This document shows positions 1 to 7,136 of a stretch of DNA of 12,560 nt, in pieces (within the stretch, counting starts at the first letter, position 1; each line of letters opens with the position of its first letter). The stretch is taken from NCBI GenBank assembly GCA_934278005.1, contig CAKQWG010000091.1, positions 1 to 12,560 of the forward strand. The letters run 5' to 3'. The translations under genes and the position numbers were made by a program. Below the pieces are notes generated by a model that worked only from the letters and a program-made list of their open reading frames with translations, did not search any database and was not told the DNA's origin. The stretch comes from an uncultured Pirellulaceae bacterium. Its GTDB lineage: Bacteria; Planctomycetota; Planctomycetia; Pirellulales; Pirellulaceae.

Positions 1-373
1 TCGCCAGACTTTGGACTCTTCAACTAATCCTTGAAAATATTCCGTAGCTAAAGTCGCCAGACTTTGGACTCTTCAACGTAAAACCTCCAAAGTCTGGCGA
101 CTTTAGCTACACATTGCGTCAGTAAACCTCCAAAGTCTGGCGACTTTAGCTACGCATTGCGTTAGTAAAACCGCCAAAGTCTGGCGACTTTAGCTACACA
201 TTGCGATAGTAAAACCTCCAAAGTCTGGCGACTTTAGCTACACACTGCGTTAGTAAAACCGCCAAAGTCTGGCGACTTTAGCTACACATTGCGTTAGTAA
301 AACCGCCAAAGTCTGGCGACTTTAGCTACACATTACGTTAGTAAAACCTCCAAAGTCTGGCGACTTTAGCTAC
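1..373. repeat. Tandem array of hairpin-forming 24-bp cores, with inverted copies at its left end
   Basis: Seven direct copies of a 24-bp core start at 87, 130, 174, 218, 262, 306 and 350, giving a period of 43-44 bp. All seven cores are identical. Each begins CCAAAGTC, holds the inverted repeat AAAGTC / GACTTT around a TGGC loop, and ends in TAGCTAC. The 19-20 bp linkers (type ACATTGCGTTAGTAAAACCT) are similar but drift by one to three bases. One complete inverted core lies at 44-67 and a cut-off one at 1-14; both are followed by ACTCTTCAAC and are 53 bp apart. The array fills the space up to the end of the SDR gene, and the last core overlaps its stop codon. Near-identical linkers rule out CRISPR spacers. 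Possible roles are transcript 3'-end stabilisation, weak termination, or a mobile/REP-like element; none is shown. The left edge of the array is outside the window. Confidence 0.95.
44..110. repeat. Inverted pair of 24-bp cores flanking the array switch point
   Basis: The core at 44-67 is the exact reverse complement of the core at 87-110, with 19 bp between them. Together they could form a 24-bp cruciform or RNA stem. Orientation of the repeat changes here: left of this point the cores read along the plus strand, and right of it along the minus strand. Such symmetry would suit a spot between two convergent genes, but the left neighbour is not in the window. Confidence 0.85.
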
Positions 374-1239
374 GCATTGTTCCAGTTTTGCAATGCGCGC
401 TGGATAGCCTCGGTGACGGGCGACAATTTTAACCCGGCGGCCAAAGCTTTGGAATTATCCAGCACGGTATTGGAGCGAGGCGTAATAGCAGCCTCGCGCA
501 TAAACTCGGCCTCGCTTTCAAAGAAGTTAAATTCTTTGTCTATAATCCCTGAGCGGCGAATCATGTCCACTACCTCGCGGGTTGTTACGCTGCCACCATT
601 GGTCAAGTTATACGTCCCGAAGTCAGCCTGGCTACTCCAGCACTGATAGCAGGCGCGCACAAATTCTCCGAGCTCCGACAGGCTATTGCGCGCATCCAGC
701 AAGCGCTGATAACGCATGACTTTGGATAGATAATTGCGTGGCGAATCATGCTCGTTGAACGGAATTCGCAGCCGCCAGATGTAGCAACGCTCCGCATCCT
801 GCAGCACCTCTTCTCCGAGCGCTTTGCAGCCAGAGTAGAAGCTGCAGTTGTTTTGTCGAAAGGAGAAGTTGGGAGGATCCTCTTCGCGAAATCCCTGGCT
901 GGTCGCCGCTGGGCCGTTGTAGATGCAACCCGACGAGACGTGCCCCCAGGGGATACCAGCCATTTCGCAAGCTTGATTGATGCGGCCCGGCAGCACCGCG
1001 TTGGCCTGCAAGCAATCCGTGCGTTGGTGTTCGCACGCATCCACATTGGGCTTGCCCGTGTAGCCCGCGCAGTTGATCACAAAGCGAGCATCGAGAGCCG
1101 TCAATGAATCGGCCAGCAGCTGTGGCTGATAGTAGTTGCAATCGCCGCGGCCGAGCGTGCGAAAATCGATATCATTCTGTTCGAAGAAGCGGATGAATTC
1201 GCCGCCGACGTAACCGCTAGCACCAAGTAAAACGATCAA
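370..1239 (-). CDS. NDP-4-keto-6-deoxysugar epimerase/reductase-like SDR enzyme (RmlD / plant NRS-ER-like)
   Basis: Extended short-chain dehydrogenase of 289 residues. The Rossmann motif GASGYVG is at residues 6-12, NCAGYTGKPNVDACE at 56-70, the SSGC segment at 102-105 and the catalytic Tyr135-x3-Lys139. The layout matches RmlD-type dTDP-4-dehydrorhamnose reductases. Several stretches, recalled from memory, look closer to the plant and giant-virus bifunctional UDP-rhamnose epimerase/reductase (UER1/NRS-ER): TGKPNVDACE, FREEDPPNF and PRNYLSK. If so, Cys105 and Lys173 would be the epimerase residues and Tyr135/Lys139 the reductase pair. The likely role is the last step to an NDP-deoxysugar for exopolysaccharide, in the cytoplasm. 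The start is TTG: an in-frame stop lies seven codons upstream, and AGAGG precedes TTG by 9 nt. The gene follows the TPR gene by 30 bp, so they are probably co-transcribed. The stop codon lies inside the repeat array. Exact substrate is inferred. Confidence 0.88.
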   Translation of the reverse strand: MIVLLGASGYVGGEFIRFFEQNDIDFRTLGRGDCNYYQPQLLADSLTALDARFVINCAGYTGKPNVDACEHQRTDCLQANAVLPGRINQACEMAGIPWGHVSSGCIYNGPAATSQGFREEDPPNFSFRQNNCSFYSGCKALGEEVLQDAERCYIWRLRIPFNEHDSPRNYLSKVMRYQRLLDARNSLSELGEFVRACYQCWSSQADFGTYNLTNGGSVTTREVVDMIRRSGIIDKEFNFFESEAEFMREAAITPRSNTVLDNSKALAAGLKLSPVTEAIQRALQNWNNA

Positions 1240-1248
1240 AATATCAAG

Positions 1249-1253
1249 CCTCT
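1249..1253 (-). promoter_or_regulatory. Ribosome binding site that sets the TTG start of the SDR gene
   Basis: On the minus strand AGAGG lies 9 nt before the TTG at 1239-1237. The Rossmann fold begins within five residues of this start and a TGA stop lies in frame at 1260-1258, so no other start fits. Confidence 0.6.
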
Positions 1254-1269
1254 GTAATCAATTAATGCT

Positions 1270-4200
1270 CTAGGTTTTGCTGGAAAGCCGACTGGTCAGC
1301 ATTTCGAAAGCGGGACGTTCCTGCGAATGGACTGTTTGGTGCGAAACTCCCCCGGTCCGTGCTTGCTCAAACGCTGTTTGAGCTTCGGCGTCTCGCTTTT
1401 GCAGAAGTAAGTTTTGAGCCAAGTGGAAGAAATAATCCGGTCGTGGATTCGCTGCTATCGCTTGCCGGAAATCCTGTTCCGCAGCTGCTAAATCTCCAGC
1501 CGCCATGAGAACCATCCCTCGAGTGTCTAGCAGGAAGTGCTGTGCCCCGACCAAGGCGATGGCCCGTTCAATTGCTTGCCGCGCATCGGCAGGCCTTTGA
1601 GATGCGTAGGCCAGCACCATCGCCAAATTGTTCAGTGCGGGGATGTTTTCTGGATCGGATTTCAGCACTTGCTGATAAACGTCTGCAGCTTGCTCCCATT
1701 GTCCGCCCCATGCATGCAGATCTCCCAAGCTTAGCGCCAGCTCAAACTGATCCGGGTTGCGGGCCAGCACTTGTTTGACTCGATCGACATACGCCTGAAC
1801 GTCCTGTTCTTTCAGCTCATCTGCCTCTAGTGCCTTACGGGCAATTTGCGCCACTTGGCTGGGTAAGTACTCGTGCTCGTCCATCAACTGGATTGCTTCT
1901 GCGTGTCTGGCCTGACCTGCAAAGAAACCTGCCAACAGGTAGCCTTGTTTCGGCTCTTGCTCACTGAGCTTTCCATAGGCGTTCTCGGCTATTTTGAGCA
2001 GCGGTTCAAGCGAGCTTGAAGTGTTTCCTTCGCGCTTCATGTGCGCAGCGACTATTTCCGACATTTCAGCAGCCCACCCCATGCTGTCGATTATTTCAGC
2101 GCGATCCTGCAAGAGGTTCAGCAGCGGCTTGTAGGCCTTGGTTTTCAACAGGTATTCCACTTCGATAGAATCGACGGTCGTATCTCTGGCAGGAGTCAAC
2201 CCTTTAAGACGCGTGATCCAAGGTTCCGCGGCAGCCAGATTTCCCTGTTCAAGCAGCGATTTTAGAAATTCGCTAACATACATTGGGTCATTTGCACCAC
2301 CATTACTTAGAACGGAGCGCATCGTTCCGTTGTAGTCCCGCCAAGCCTTTTTTCGCGCGTAGAGCTGCGCTAACAGAAAGTTGTCTGGGACAGAGAACTT
2401 GGGCGCGGTGCTGGTGAGTTCAGTAAGCAGTTTGATAGCCTGGTCGATTGATGTGGCATCGCGACGATTGGCCAGCACAATTGCCATAGTCCGCCTATCG
2501 TCCGCATTGTCAGCCGCGTTCCTCAGATTAATATCCAATAATTTCTGCGCACGGGCTGAGTCTGCTGCATCGCCAGTCGAAGCGAGTACTAGGGCTAGAT
2601 TTCGCCTCGCCCAGGAAGTGTCACTTTCTCCGGTTCCAGAGGACGCCCCTGCGACCAGACGCTCAAGTAGTGGCAACGCCTGGAACCCTTGGTCGGTCTG
2701 CAGGTAAAACTCGGCAAAGCGTCGCTGCACTTCCGAATCATTAGGTCGTTGGGACACAGCCTTCTTGTAATTTTCCTCGGCCAGCCCGAATTCGCCGATC
2801 GACTGATAGCACTGGGCAATCGCGTCGAAGCGTCTATCACCAGTCAGCGCCTGCTCGGCCTCAACGATCACCTTCTTGGCGGCAGGCATGTCATCCATCC
2901 TTGCGTACATTTGCACAAGAGACACCCATGCTTCAGCGAATGTTGGATCCAATTCGATCGCCCTGCGGAATTCTACCTCCGCTTCGGCTGTCTTGCCTGT
3001 CATAGCATAAACCTGGGCTAGCCAACTGTGGTCGCTGGCTTGATCAGAATCCTGCGCCCATTGTTTGGCTAGATTTAGTGCTTGGTCAAAATCCCCAAGT
3101 TGCAGTGAAACCTGAGAAGCAACGCGGGATAGTTCGGCCGAAAACGGAACATTTTGTTCCTGTATTTTGCGGAGCACTTCATTGGCCTGCACAAAGCGGC
3201 GTTGCTTGAATAGCAGTTTCAGTGAGTTTGAAATAACATTAGGAGCAGTTTCGCCTAGGTCAATGGCTTTCAAATAAGCGCTTAAGGCCTGCTCCTCTCG
3301 TCCTCGTTCCTCATAAATAAGCCCCGCCAGAGCCGGGATTCGCGACCACTTCGGGCGAGCCGTCGCCGCATCTTGCAAGAGGGAGGAGGCCTCGTCTAGA
3401 AGCTGAGTTTTACGCTCTGATGCATCGTCGCCCAATTTAGTTGCCACCAATCGTAGTCGGCTGGCTTCGCCGATGCGCCACAATGGGCCATGGCCTTCGA
3501 TTTCATTGACTCGCTCCAGCGTCTCAGCAATCAATTTCTCGTCCTGCCGCGCCATGCCTACATCAAACATTAGCAAGTGCAGTGATAGGTTTGTCCGTCC
3601 AAGCGGCGAGGCAGCGGCAATGCTGCCATATTTCTGGCAGCGTTCGTAGTCCCCCAAAGCCCAGAACGCGCGAGCAAAGCTGAGGGCCAACTGCGTCTTC
3701 TCCGAGTTGCTCCAGTCCGGTAGAGGCTCTGCCAGATCCTCTAAACGACCTCTGTCGACTTGGTTGCCGTAACGCTGTATCAGATAGGACGCTTGCACCA
3801 TTCGCAGGGCCAACGAATCGTCCATCTGCTGCTTGGCCTGCTTAATCACTTGCTCGACTTTTTCCCAATCTTGGTCCTGTTGATGCACTGAAATCAATGC
3901 CCACCAAAGCTGATTGTTCGAAGGCTGATCTTGAAGCTCCGTCGACAGTAATTCTTCTGCAGCTTTTTTGTCACCCGTTCGCACCAGCATAGCTGCCTTG
4001 AGTACGCTCACTTCACTGGCCGCTGAAGGAGCGGTCTCGAGTATTCCGAGGACTCGCTGCAGTTCAGCCCAATTGGGGCGCTCGCGTCCAACTTCGGATT
4101 CAAACAAAGCGTGGGCCAGCCCCAATAAAGCCGAAACCGGAGGATTGGATTCGCCTAGAACCAAGCGATATTCAGACAAAGCCTCCGACGTACGTCCGTC

Positions 4201-5508
4201 TTGGAGAAGAGTCTTCGCTAGAGCTTCTCGAGTGGAACTCCAGCCAGGGGAATCACTGACAGCTCGATCCAGCGCGGCCAACTGAGCATCGCGGTTCCCC
4301 AATTCCCGGTAGCACTCTGCCAACAAAACCTCCGATTTGATTCTTAGGTCACGGCTGCCTTGCATCAGCGACTTGGAGCTCTCAATACGGTTAATGGCTT
4401 CTTGCCATTGCCCGCGCTGGGCCATGGCTGCCGCTTCCAGAAAACGGACCGGGCCTTCCGGGTACTCGGCGGTCCGCAGTTCACTCAACAATTTGTCAAC
4501 AGTCTCTAGCTCGCCGCTTTCCAGCTCCAATTGCGCCAAATTCCACATCAAATCCGCTTGGCCAGGTACTGCTCGAAGGCCAGCCCGGAAATATTCTATC
4601 GCCTCATCTGCGTGACCTTGACGTAGTGCTACTTGAGCCGCCCTAGCGTACATATCGGGGACTTGAGGATTAGCCTGCATTCCACGCTGAATAATCCGTT
4701 CGGCAGCGTCCAGTTCCTCGACCGCCAGGGCCGCATCGACCGCAAACAGGACAACACCGACGTCGGTACCGTCCAGCTCCACACTTTTTTGCGCATCCTG
4801 CCAGGCACCGGCCAGCAATTCGTCTACATCCGCCTGCCGAGGTCTCTCGGACTGGCTGAGCAACCAGCGTCCGCGGGCGGTGTAGCTGAGTGCCTCCTCG
4901 TCCGCTGCGACCACTGTCTCGTCCAGGACGGCGCGCGCCTGCTCTGCATTTCCTTGGTGCTCCGTCAAAAGTATCGCTAGGTCCAATGCTATGCGAGAAT
5001 CCTCAGGTTGCAGTTGGTGGGCCTTCTCTAATAGCTGTTGGGCAGTAGCAAAATCGGAGTCACCCCAGGCGCATTTTGCTAGCTGCCACACAAGTTCTGC
5101 ATTCTCCGGCTCGGCCGGCAGCAGTACTTCGGTCAAATGCGTCCTCGCGTCATTGAACCGTTGCAAGCTGACGGCTACTTCAACGAGCTTCTTGCGAGCC
5201 TCCGTCTGCTCTGGATCCATTCGCACCGCTGCCTCTAAGTGAAAAAAGGCGCGCTCAAACTCGCCCACGTCGGCCAGCACCATCCCCACTTCTTGTCGGG
5301 CAATCGCCGAATCCGGGACCATGCCAATGTATTTAGCGTAGAGTGGCACGGCTTCGGCAATGCGATCCTCATCGCGGGCCAAGCGGGCGGCGGCCAACAT
5401 CTCGGTAGCGCTGCGGCGAGTCTGAAAGTAATGCACAACGAATACGGCGCAGAGGATCGCCACGCAGGCGACCAAGAACATTGCCATAAAGCGAAAGTTG
5501 ATTCGCAC
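1270..5508 (-). CDS. Large membrane-anchored TPR-repeat protein
   Basis: A protein of 1412 residues with a short cytoplasmic N-terminus and one hydrophobic segment (about residues 8-27). The rest is nearly all helical TPR-like repeats, interrupted by more divergent stretches. Good repeats end in the usual A-x-LDP-type turn, for example EFERAFFHLEAAVRMDPEQ near residue 90, TAEAEVEFRRAIELDPTF around two thirds along, and QWEQAADVYQQVLKSDPEN near the C-terminus. No catalytic domain is visible. By orientation it should be tethered to the inner membrane with the repeats outside the cytoplasm, acting as a protein-protein scaffold. Exosortase/exopolysaccharide loci in proteobacteria carry a long TPR protein (PrsT-type), so an analogous role is plausible but not proven. 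The start is GTG, with TAAGGA 9 nt upstream (AAGGA at 5518-5522); an ATG lies at codon 8. It leads a probable two-gene unit with the SDR gene 30 bp behind. Confidence 0.9.
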   Translation of the reverse strand: MRINFRFMAMFLVACVAILCAVFVVHYFQTRRSATEMLAAARLARDEDRIAEAVPLYAKYIGMVPDSAIARQEVGMVLADVGEFERAFFHLEAAVRMDPEQTEARKKLVEVAVSLQRFNDARTHLTEVLLPAEPENAELVWQLAKCAWGDSDFATAQQLLEKAHQLQPEDSRIALDLAILLTEHQGNAEQARAVLDETVVAADEEALSYTARGRWLLSQSERPRQADVDELLAGAWQDAQKSVELDGTDVGVVLFAVDAALAVEELDAAERIIQRGMQANPQVPDMYARAAQVALRQGHADEAIEYFRAGLRAVPGQADLMWNLAQLELESGELETVDKLLSELRTAEYPEGPVRFLEAAAMAQRGQWQEAINRIESSKSLMQGSRDLRIKSEVLLAECYRELGNRDAQLAALDRAVSDSPGWSSTREALAKTLLQDGRTSEALSEYRLVLGESNPPVSALLGLAHALFESEVGRERPNWAELQRVLGILETAPSAASEVSVLKAAMLVRTGDKKAAEELLSTELQDQPSNNQLWWALISVHQQDQDWEKVEQVIKQAKQQMDDSLALRMVQASYLIQRYGNQVDRGRLEDLAEPLPDWSNSEKTQLALSFARAFWALGDYERCQKYGSIAAASPLGRTNLSLHLLMFDVGMARQDEKLIAETLERVNEIEGHGPLWRIGEASRLRLVATKLGDDASERKTQLLDEASSLLQDAATARPKWSRIPALAGLIYEERGREEQALSAYLKAIDLGETAPNVISNSLKLLFKQRRFVQANEVLRKIQEQNVPFSAELSRVASQVSLQLGDFDQALNLAKQWAQDSDQASDHSWLAQVYAMTGKTAEAEVEFRRAIELDPTFAEAWVSLVQMYARMDDMPAAKKVIVEAEQALTGDRRFDAIAQCYQSIGEFGLAEENYKKAVSQRPNDSEVQRRFAEFYLQTDQGFQALPLLERLVAGASSGTGESDTSWARRNLALVLASTGDAADSARAQKLLDINLRNAADNADDRRTMAIVLANRRDATSIDQAIKLLTELTSTAPKFSVPDNFLLAQLYARKKAWRDYNGTMRSVLSNGGANDPMYVSEFLKSLLEQGNLAAAEPWITRLKGLTPARDTTVDSIEVEYLLKTKAYKPLLNLLQDRAEIIDSMGWAAEMSEIVAAHMKREGNTSSSLEPLLKIAENAYGKLSEQEPKQGYLLAGFFAGQARHAEAIQLMDEHEYLPSQVAQIARKALEADELKEQDVQAYVDRVKQVLARNPDQFELALSLGDLHAWGGQWEQAADVYQQVLKSDPENIPALNNLAMVLAYASQRPADARQAIERAIALVGAQHFLLDTRGMVLMAAGDLAAAEQDFRQAIAANPRPDYFFHLAQNLLLQKRDAEAQTAFEQARTGGVSHQTVHSQERPAFEMLTSRLSSKT

Positions 5509-6154
5509 GTTCCGGAATCCTTAGATCGTGAGCATGGAAGTTAAGTTGTCGTGACGATAAGAAATCAACCTTCAGCTGAGCTCTACGCACTCATTTTAAT
5601 AGTGGCTTTCCACCTAGGCCCGTCGCCAACCTTATTAATTCGACTGCTTGACCAGCCGACTCGTATGCTTGGCGGTCGATCGAGAGATCGCTTGGCCCCA
5701 TAATGTCGCAATGCCGTTCCAGCTGGCTTTCGCCCCCCGCAAATGGGGTTGCCCAACTAACGAACACCGCTGAACGTCATAGCACTCGGCCAAGATCATT
5801 TCGCGCGGAATTTTCGATCGTCTCAATTCTTCCACGGTTTCCCATTACGTCTACTGTAAGTGACAAGAATTAAGCGCAAATACTTCAAATGCGCTCTTAC
5901 GGGGCACGCATGATCTTGCCAACCGTTTTATCCGTAGACGGTACAGGCCGCAGGTTACTGCGCCCTCATTGGCAACAACTAAAGAGAATCGCATTGGTAA
6001 TTCAGAAAACTTCGATCAAGCGAGGGATGAGGCCGAATGATGCTCAAAACAATTTGCAGCCTGTTCCACGGTTAAAGCACCTCATCTGAACATGCGCTGC
6101 GAATTTAACACGAACTCCAAACCTCACCAGATTTAATCCACCCATGGAGCCATC
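5509..6154. other. Gene-poor interval of about 650 bp upstream of the TPR gene
   Basis: I find no gene here with recognisable features. Two short open frames (5635-5835 minus, 66 codons, GTG start; 5889-6089 plus, 66 codons) have no known motif, signal or good ribosome site. The TPR gene promoter should be in this stretch, but no convincing -35/-10 pair stands out. The only structure I noted is a run of six C followed by GCAAATGGGG near 5731-5750, a weak hairpin. It could hold a decayed gene, an unrecognised small RNA or a long leader. Confidence 0.5.
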
Positions 6155-6197
6155 AAAAACAACGCCAGCAATCCCCAAAAGAGGATAGCTGGCGTTG
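6155..6197 (-). terminator. Intrinsic terminator of the PEP-CTERM-like gene
   Basis: Read on the minus strand, CAACGCCAGC pairs perfectly with GCTGGCGTTG (10 bp; arms at 6160-6169 and 6188-6197). After a one-base mismatch an inner ATCC/GGAT stem continues (6171-6174 with 6183-6186), closing an 8-nt loop. Five T residues follow directly (complement of 6155-6159). It lies about 42 nt after the stop codon. This is the clearest terminator in the window, and it separates the PEP-CTERM gene from the TPR gene. Confidence 0.9.
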
Positions 6198-6208
6198 GGA
6201 ATATTTCG

Positions 6209-6232
6209 CTTTAACTTCCTTTGAAGTTAAAG
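6209..6232 (-). repeat. Second 3' UTR hairpin before the terminator
   Basis: CTTTAACTTC (6209-6218) and GAAGTTAAAG (6223-6232) form a perfect 10-bp stem with a 4-nt loop. It starts 7 nt after the stop codon and has no T-run on the minus-strand side, so it is probably not a terminator itself. It may protect the mRNA 3' end or act as a protein binding palindrome. Confidence 0.8.
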
Positions 6233-6239
6233 AGTTTGA

Positions 6240-6887
6240 CTAAGCCTTACGTGCTCGCAGGAAGCGTGCGAAGGGGACACCAGCTAACAGCAGCGCCAAT
6301 GCAGGTGGAACAGGCACAGGTACAGGGGCACCCGTTGGAGCAGGTAAGAATCCGGTGATTGTGGTCGGGTTACGGAGAACTGAACCGCTATTTACTGGTA
6401 GATTCGTAGCAACAAAGTGCAGCACGTCACTTGTAGTACCCGGGGCGAGCCCCGCTGACCGGTCAGGAAAGTTGAAGAACGCTACGCTACCGTCTACCCC
6501 AGAAACTCCAGGGTGGAAGCCGTTTGGAGCAGGCGCAATTGTTGCTGCAAGCGAATTGCCGTCAATGTCAACGTTGCTGAAGGAAGTGAAGCCGGTAGGA
6601 AGTGGGTTGCTCGGATCCAGTCCGATTTCCAACACTTCGATTCGCTGAGATGCCGATGCATCGTTGACGATCTGGTAGAAGTAGCCAAGCTCACCTTTGT
6701 CAAGTGTTACTCCAAATGGGTTCGCACTTACGTGATCATAAACGGCGTAGCGAACATCTGCTTTCAGCGCTCCGCCGGTCGTCGAAAAGCTCGTTGTACC
6801 AGACGTTAATAGGGAGGCCGATGCCACGCTTGGTAGCAGGGCGGTGGCGGCCAACAAGGCCACCATAACAAAACCATTCAATTTCAT
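6240..6887 (-). CDS. Secreted protein with variant PEP-CTERM sorting tail
   Basis: A 215-residue exported protein. A classic signal peptide starts MKLNGFVMVALLAATALL and probably ends after SVASA (about residue 24). The mature part is rich in Ser, Thr, Asn and Gly and has no cysteine, as in many PEP-CTERM proteins. The C-terminus has the three expected parts: a proline-rich motif PVPVPVPP (188-195), a short hydrophobic helix (about 196-207) and a basic end, FARFLRARK. The motif lacks the Glu of canonical PEP and recalls the VPLPA-type variant. It is the likely substrate of the nearby exosortase, to be cleaved at the membrane and sent to the surface or matrix. The start is the ATG at 6887, with GGAG 6 nt upstream; a TTG four codons earlier overlaps that GGAG and is unlikely. 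It has its own candidate promoter and terminator, so probably a single-gene transcript. The function of the mature domain is unknown. Confidence 0.85.
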   Translation of the reverse strand: MKLNGFVMVALLAATALLPSVASASLLTSGTTSFSTTGGALKADVRYAVYDHVSANPFGVTLDKGELGYFYQIVNDASASQRIEVLEIGLDPSNPLPTGFTSFSNVDIDGNSLAATIAPAPNGFHPGVSGVDGSVAFFNFPDRSAGLAPGTTSDVLHFVATNLPVNSGSVLRNPTTITGFLPAPTGAPVPVPVPPALALLLAGVPFARFLRARKA

Positions 6888-6893
6888 ACTCGT

Positions 6894-6897
6894 CTCC
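6894..6897 (-). promoter_or_regulatory. Ribosome binding site of the PEP-CTERM-like gene
   Basis: Minus-strand GGAG lies 6 nt before the ATG at 6887-6885. It decides the start in favour of this ATG over the in-frame TTG at 6899, which would lie on top of it. The resulting protein begins with a clean signal peptide. Confidence 0.75.
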
Positions 6898-6907
6898 AAC
6901 CAAAAAA

Positions 6908-6916
6908 GGGGGGGGG
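6908..6916 (-). repeat. C9 homopolymer in the 5' leader of the PEP-CTERM-like gene
   Basis: Nine G on the plus strand (C9 on the minus strand), followed in transcript order by six T, lie about 20 nt before the ATG and directly upstream of the GGAG ribosome site. Tracts of this length are prone to slipped-strand length change. Confidence 0.9.
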
Positions 6917-6991
6917 CGGCGCTTGACTCAAGACGCCTATCAAAGTTGCAACTAGTCAGTAAATTCTTCTCAAGCTGCCTGACCGATATGA

Positions 6992-7020
6992 AGTTTACTT
7001 AAGCCATGCAGAAATTGCAA
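6992..7020 (-). promoter_or_regulatory. Candidate sigma-70-type promoter for the PEP-CTERM-like gene
   Basis: Minus strand: TTGCAA (7020-7015, 4 of 6 to TTGACA), 17-bp spacer, TAAACT (6997-6992, 4 of 6 to TATAAT). Transcription would start near 6985, giving a leader of about 100 nt that includes the C9 tract. The -10 is the same as in the exosortase candidate promoter. Confidence 0.4.
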
Positions 7021-7136
7021 AGGATTTGCGGGTATTTCTGGGGTAGCCTCAACAACCCAGAATGCCTGCAAAGGCAACTGCATCGCGATCCCCTACCGCC
7101 GAGCCCAATAGCGTGCCTTTAAATCACCATAAGAAA

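Noticed and set aside
1..373. CRISPR array
   Set aside because: Repeat length and period look CRISPR-like, but the would-be spacers are almost identical to each other, some units are inverted, and no cas gene is present.
1537..5242. Many open frames on the plus strand and other minus frames opposite the TPR gene
   Set aside because: All overlap one long, clearly coding TPR frame and show no motifs of their own; they are shadows caused by codon bias.
5635..5835. 66-codon minus-strand open frame as a real gene
   Set aside because: GTG start, no convincing ribosome site, no recognised motif or signal; kept only as an unexplained interval.
5889..6089. 66-codon plus-strand open frame as a real gene
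   Set aside because: Basic, low-complexity composition with no motif, opposite to all neighbours, no ribosome site.
6888..6899. Upstream TTG as start of the PEP-CTERM-like protein
   Set aside because: It overlaps the GGAG ribosome site that serves the ATG at 6887, and would add METS before a clean signal peptide.
7107..7125. Sigma-54 promoter (GGCACG element) before the PEP-CTERM-like gene
   Set aside because: The GG to GC distance is off by one base and the -12 half does not match TTGC; too weak to call.
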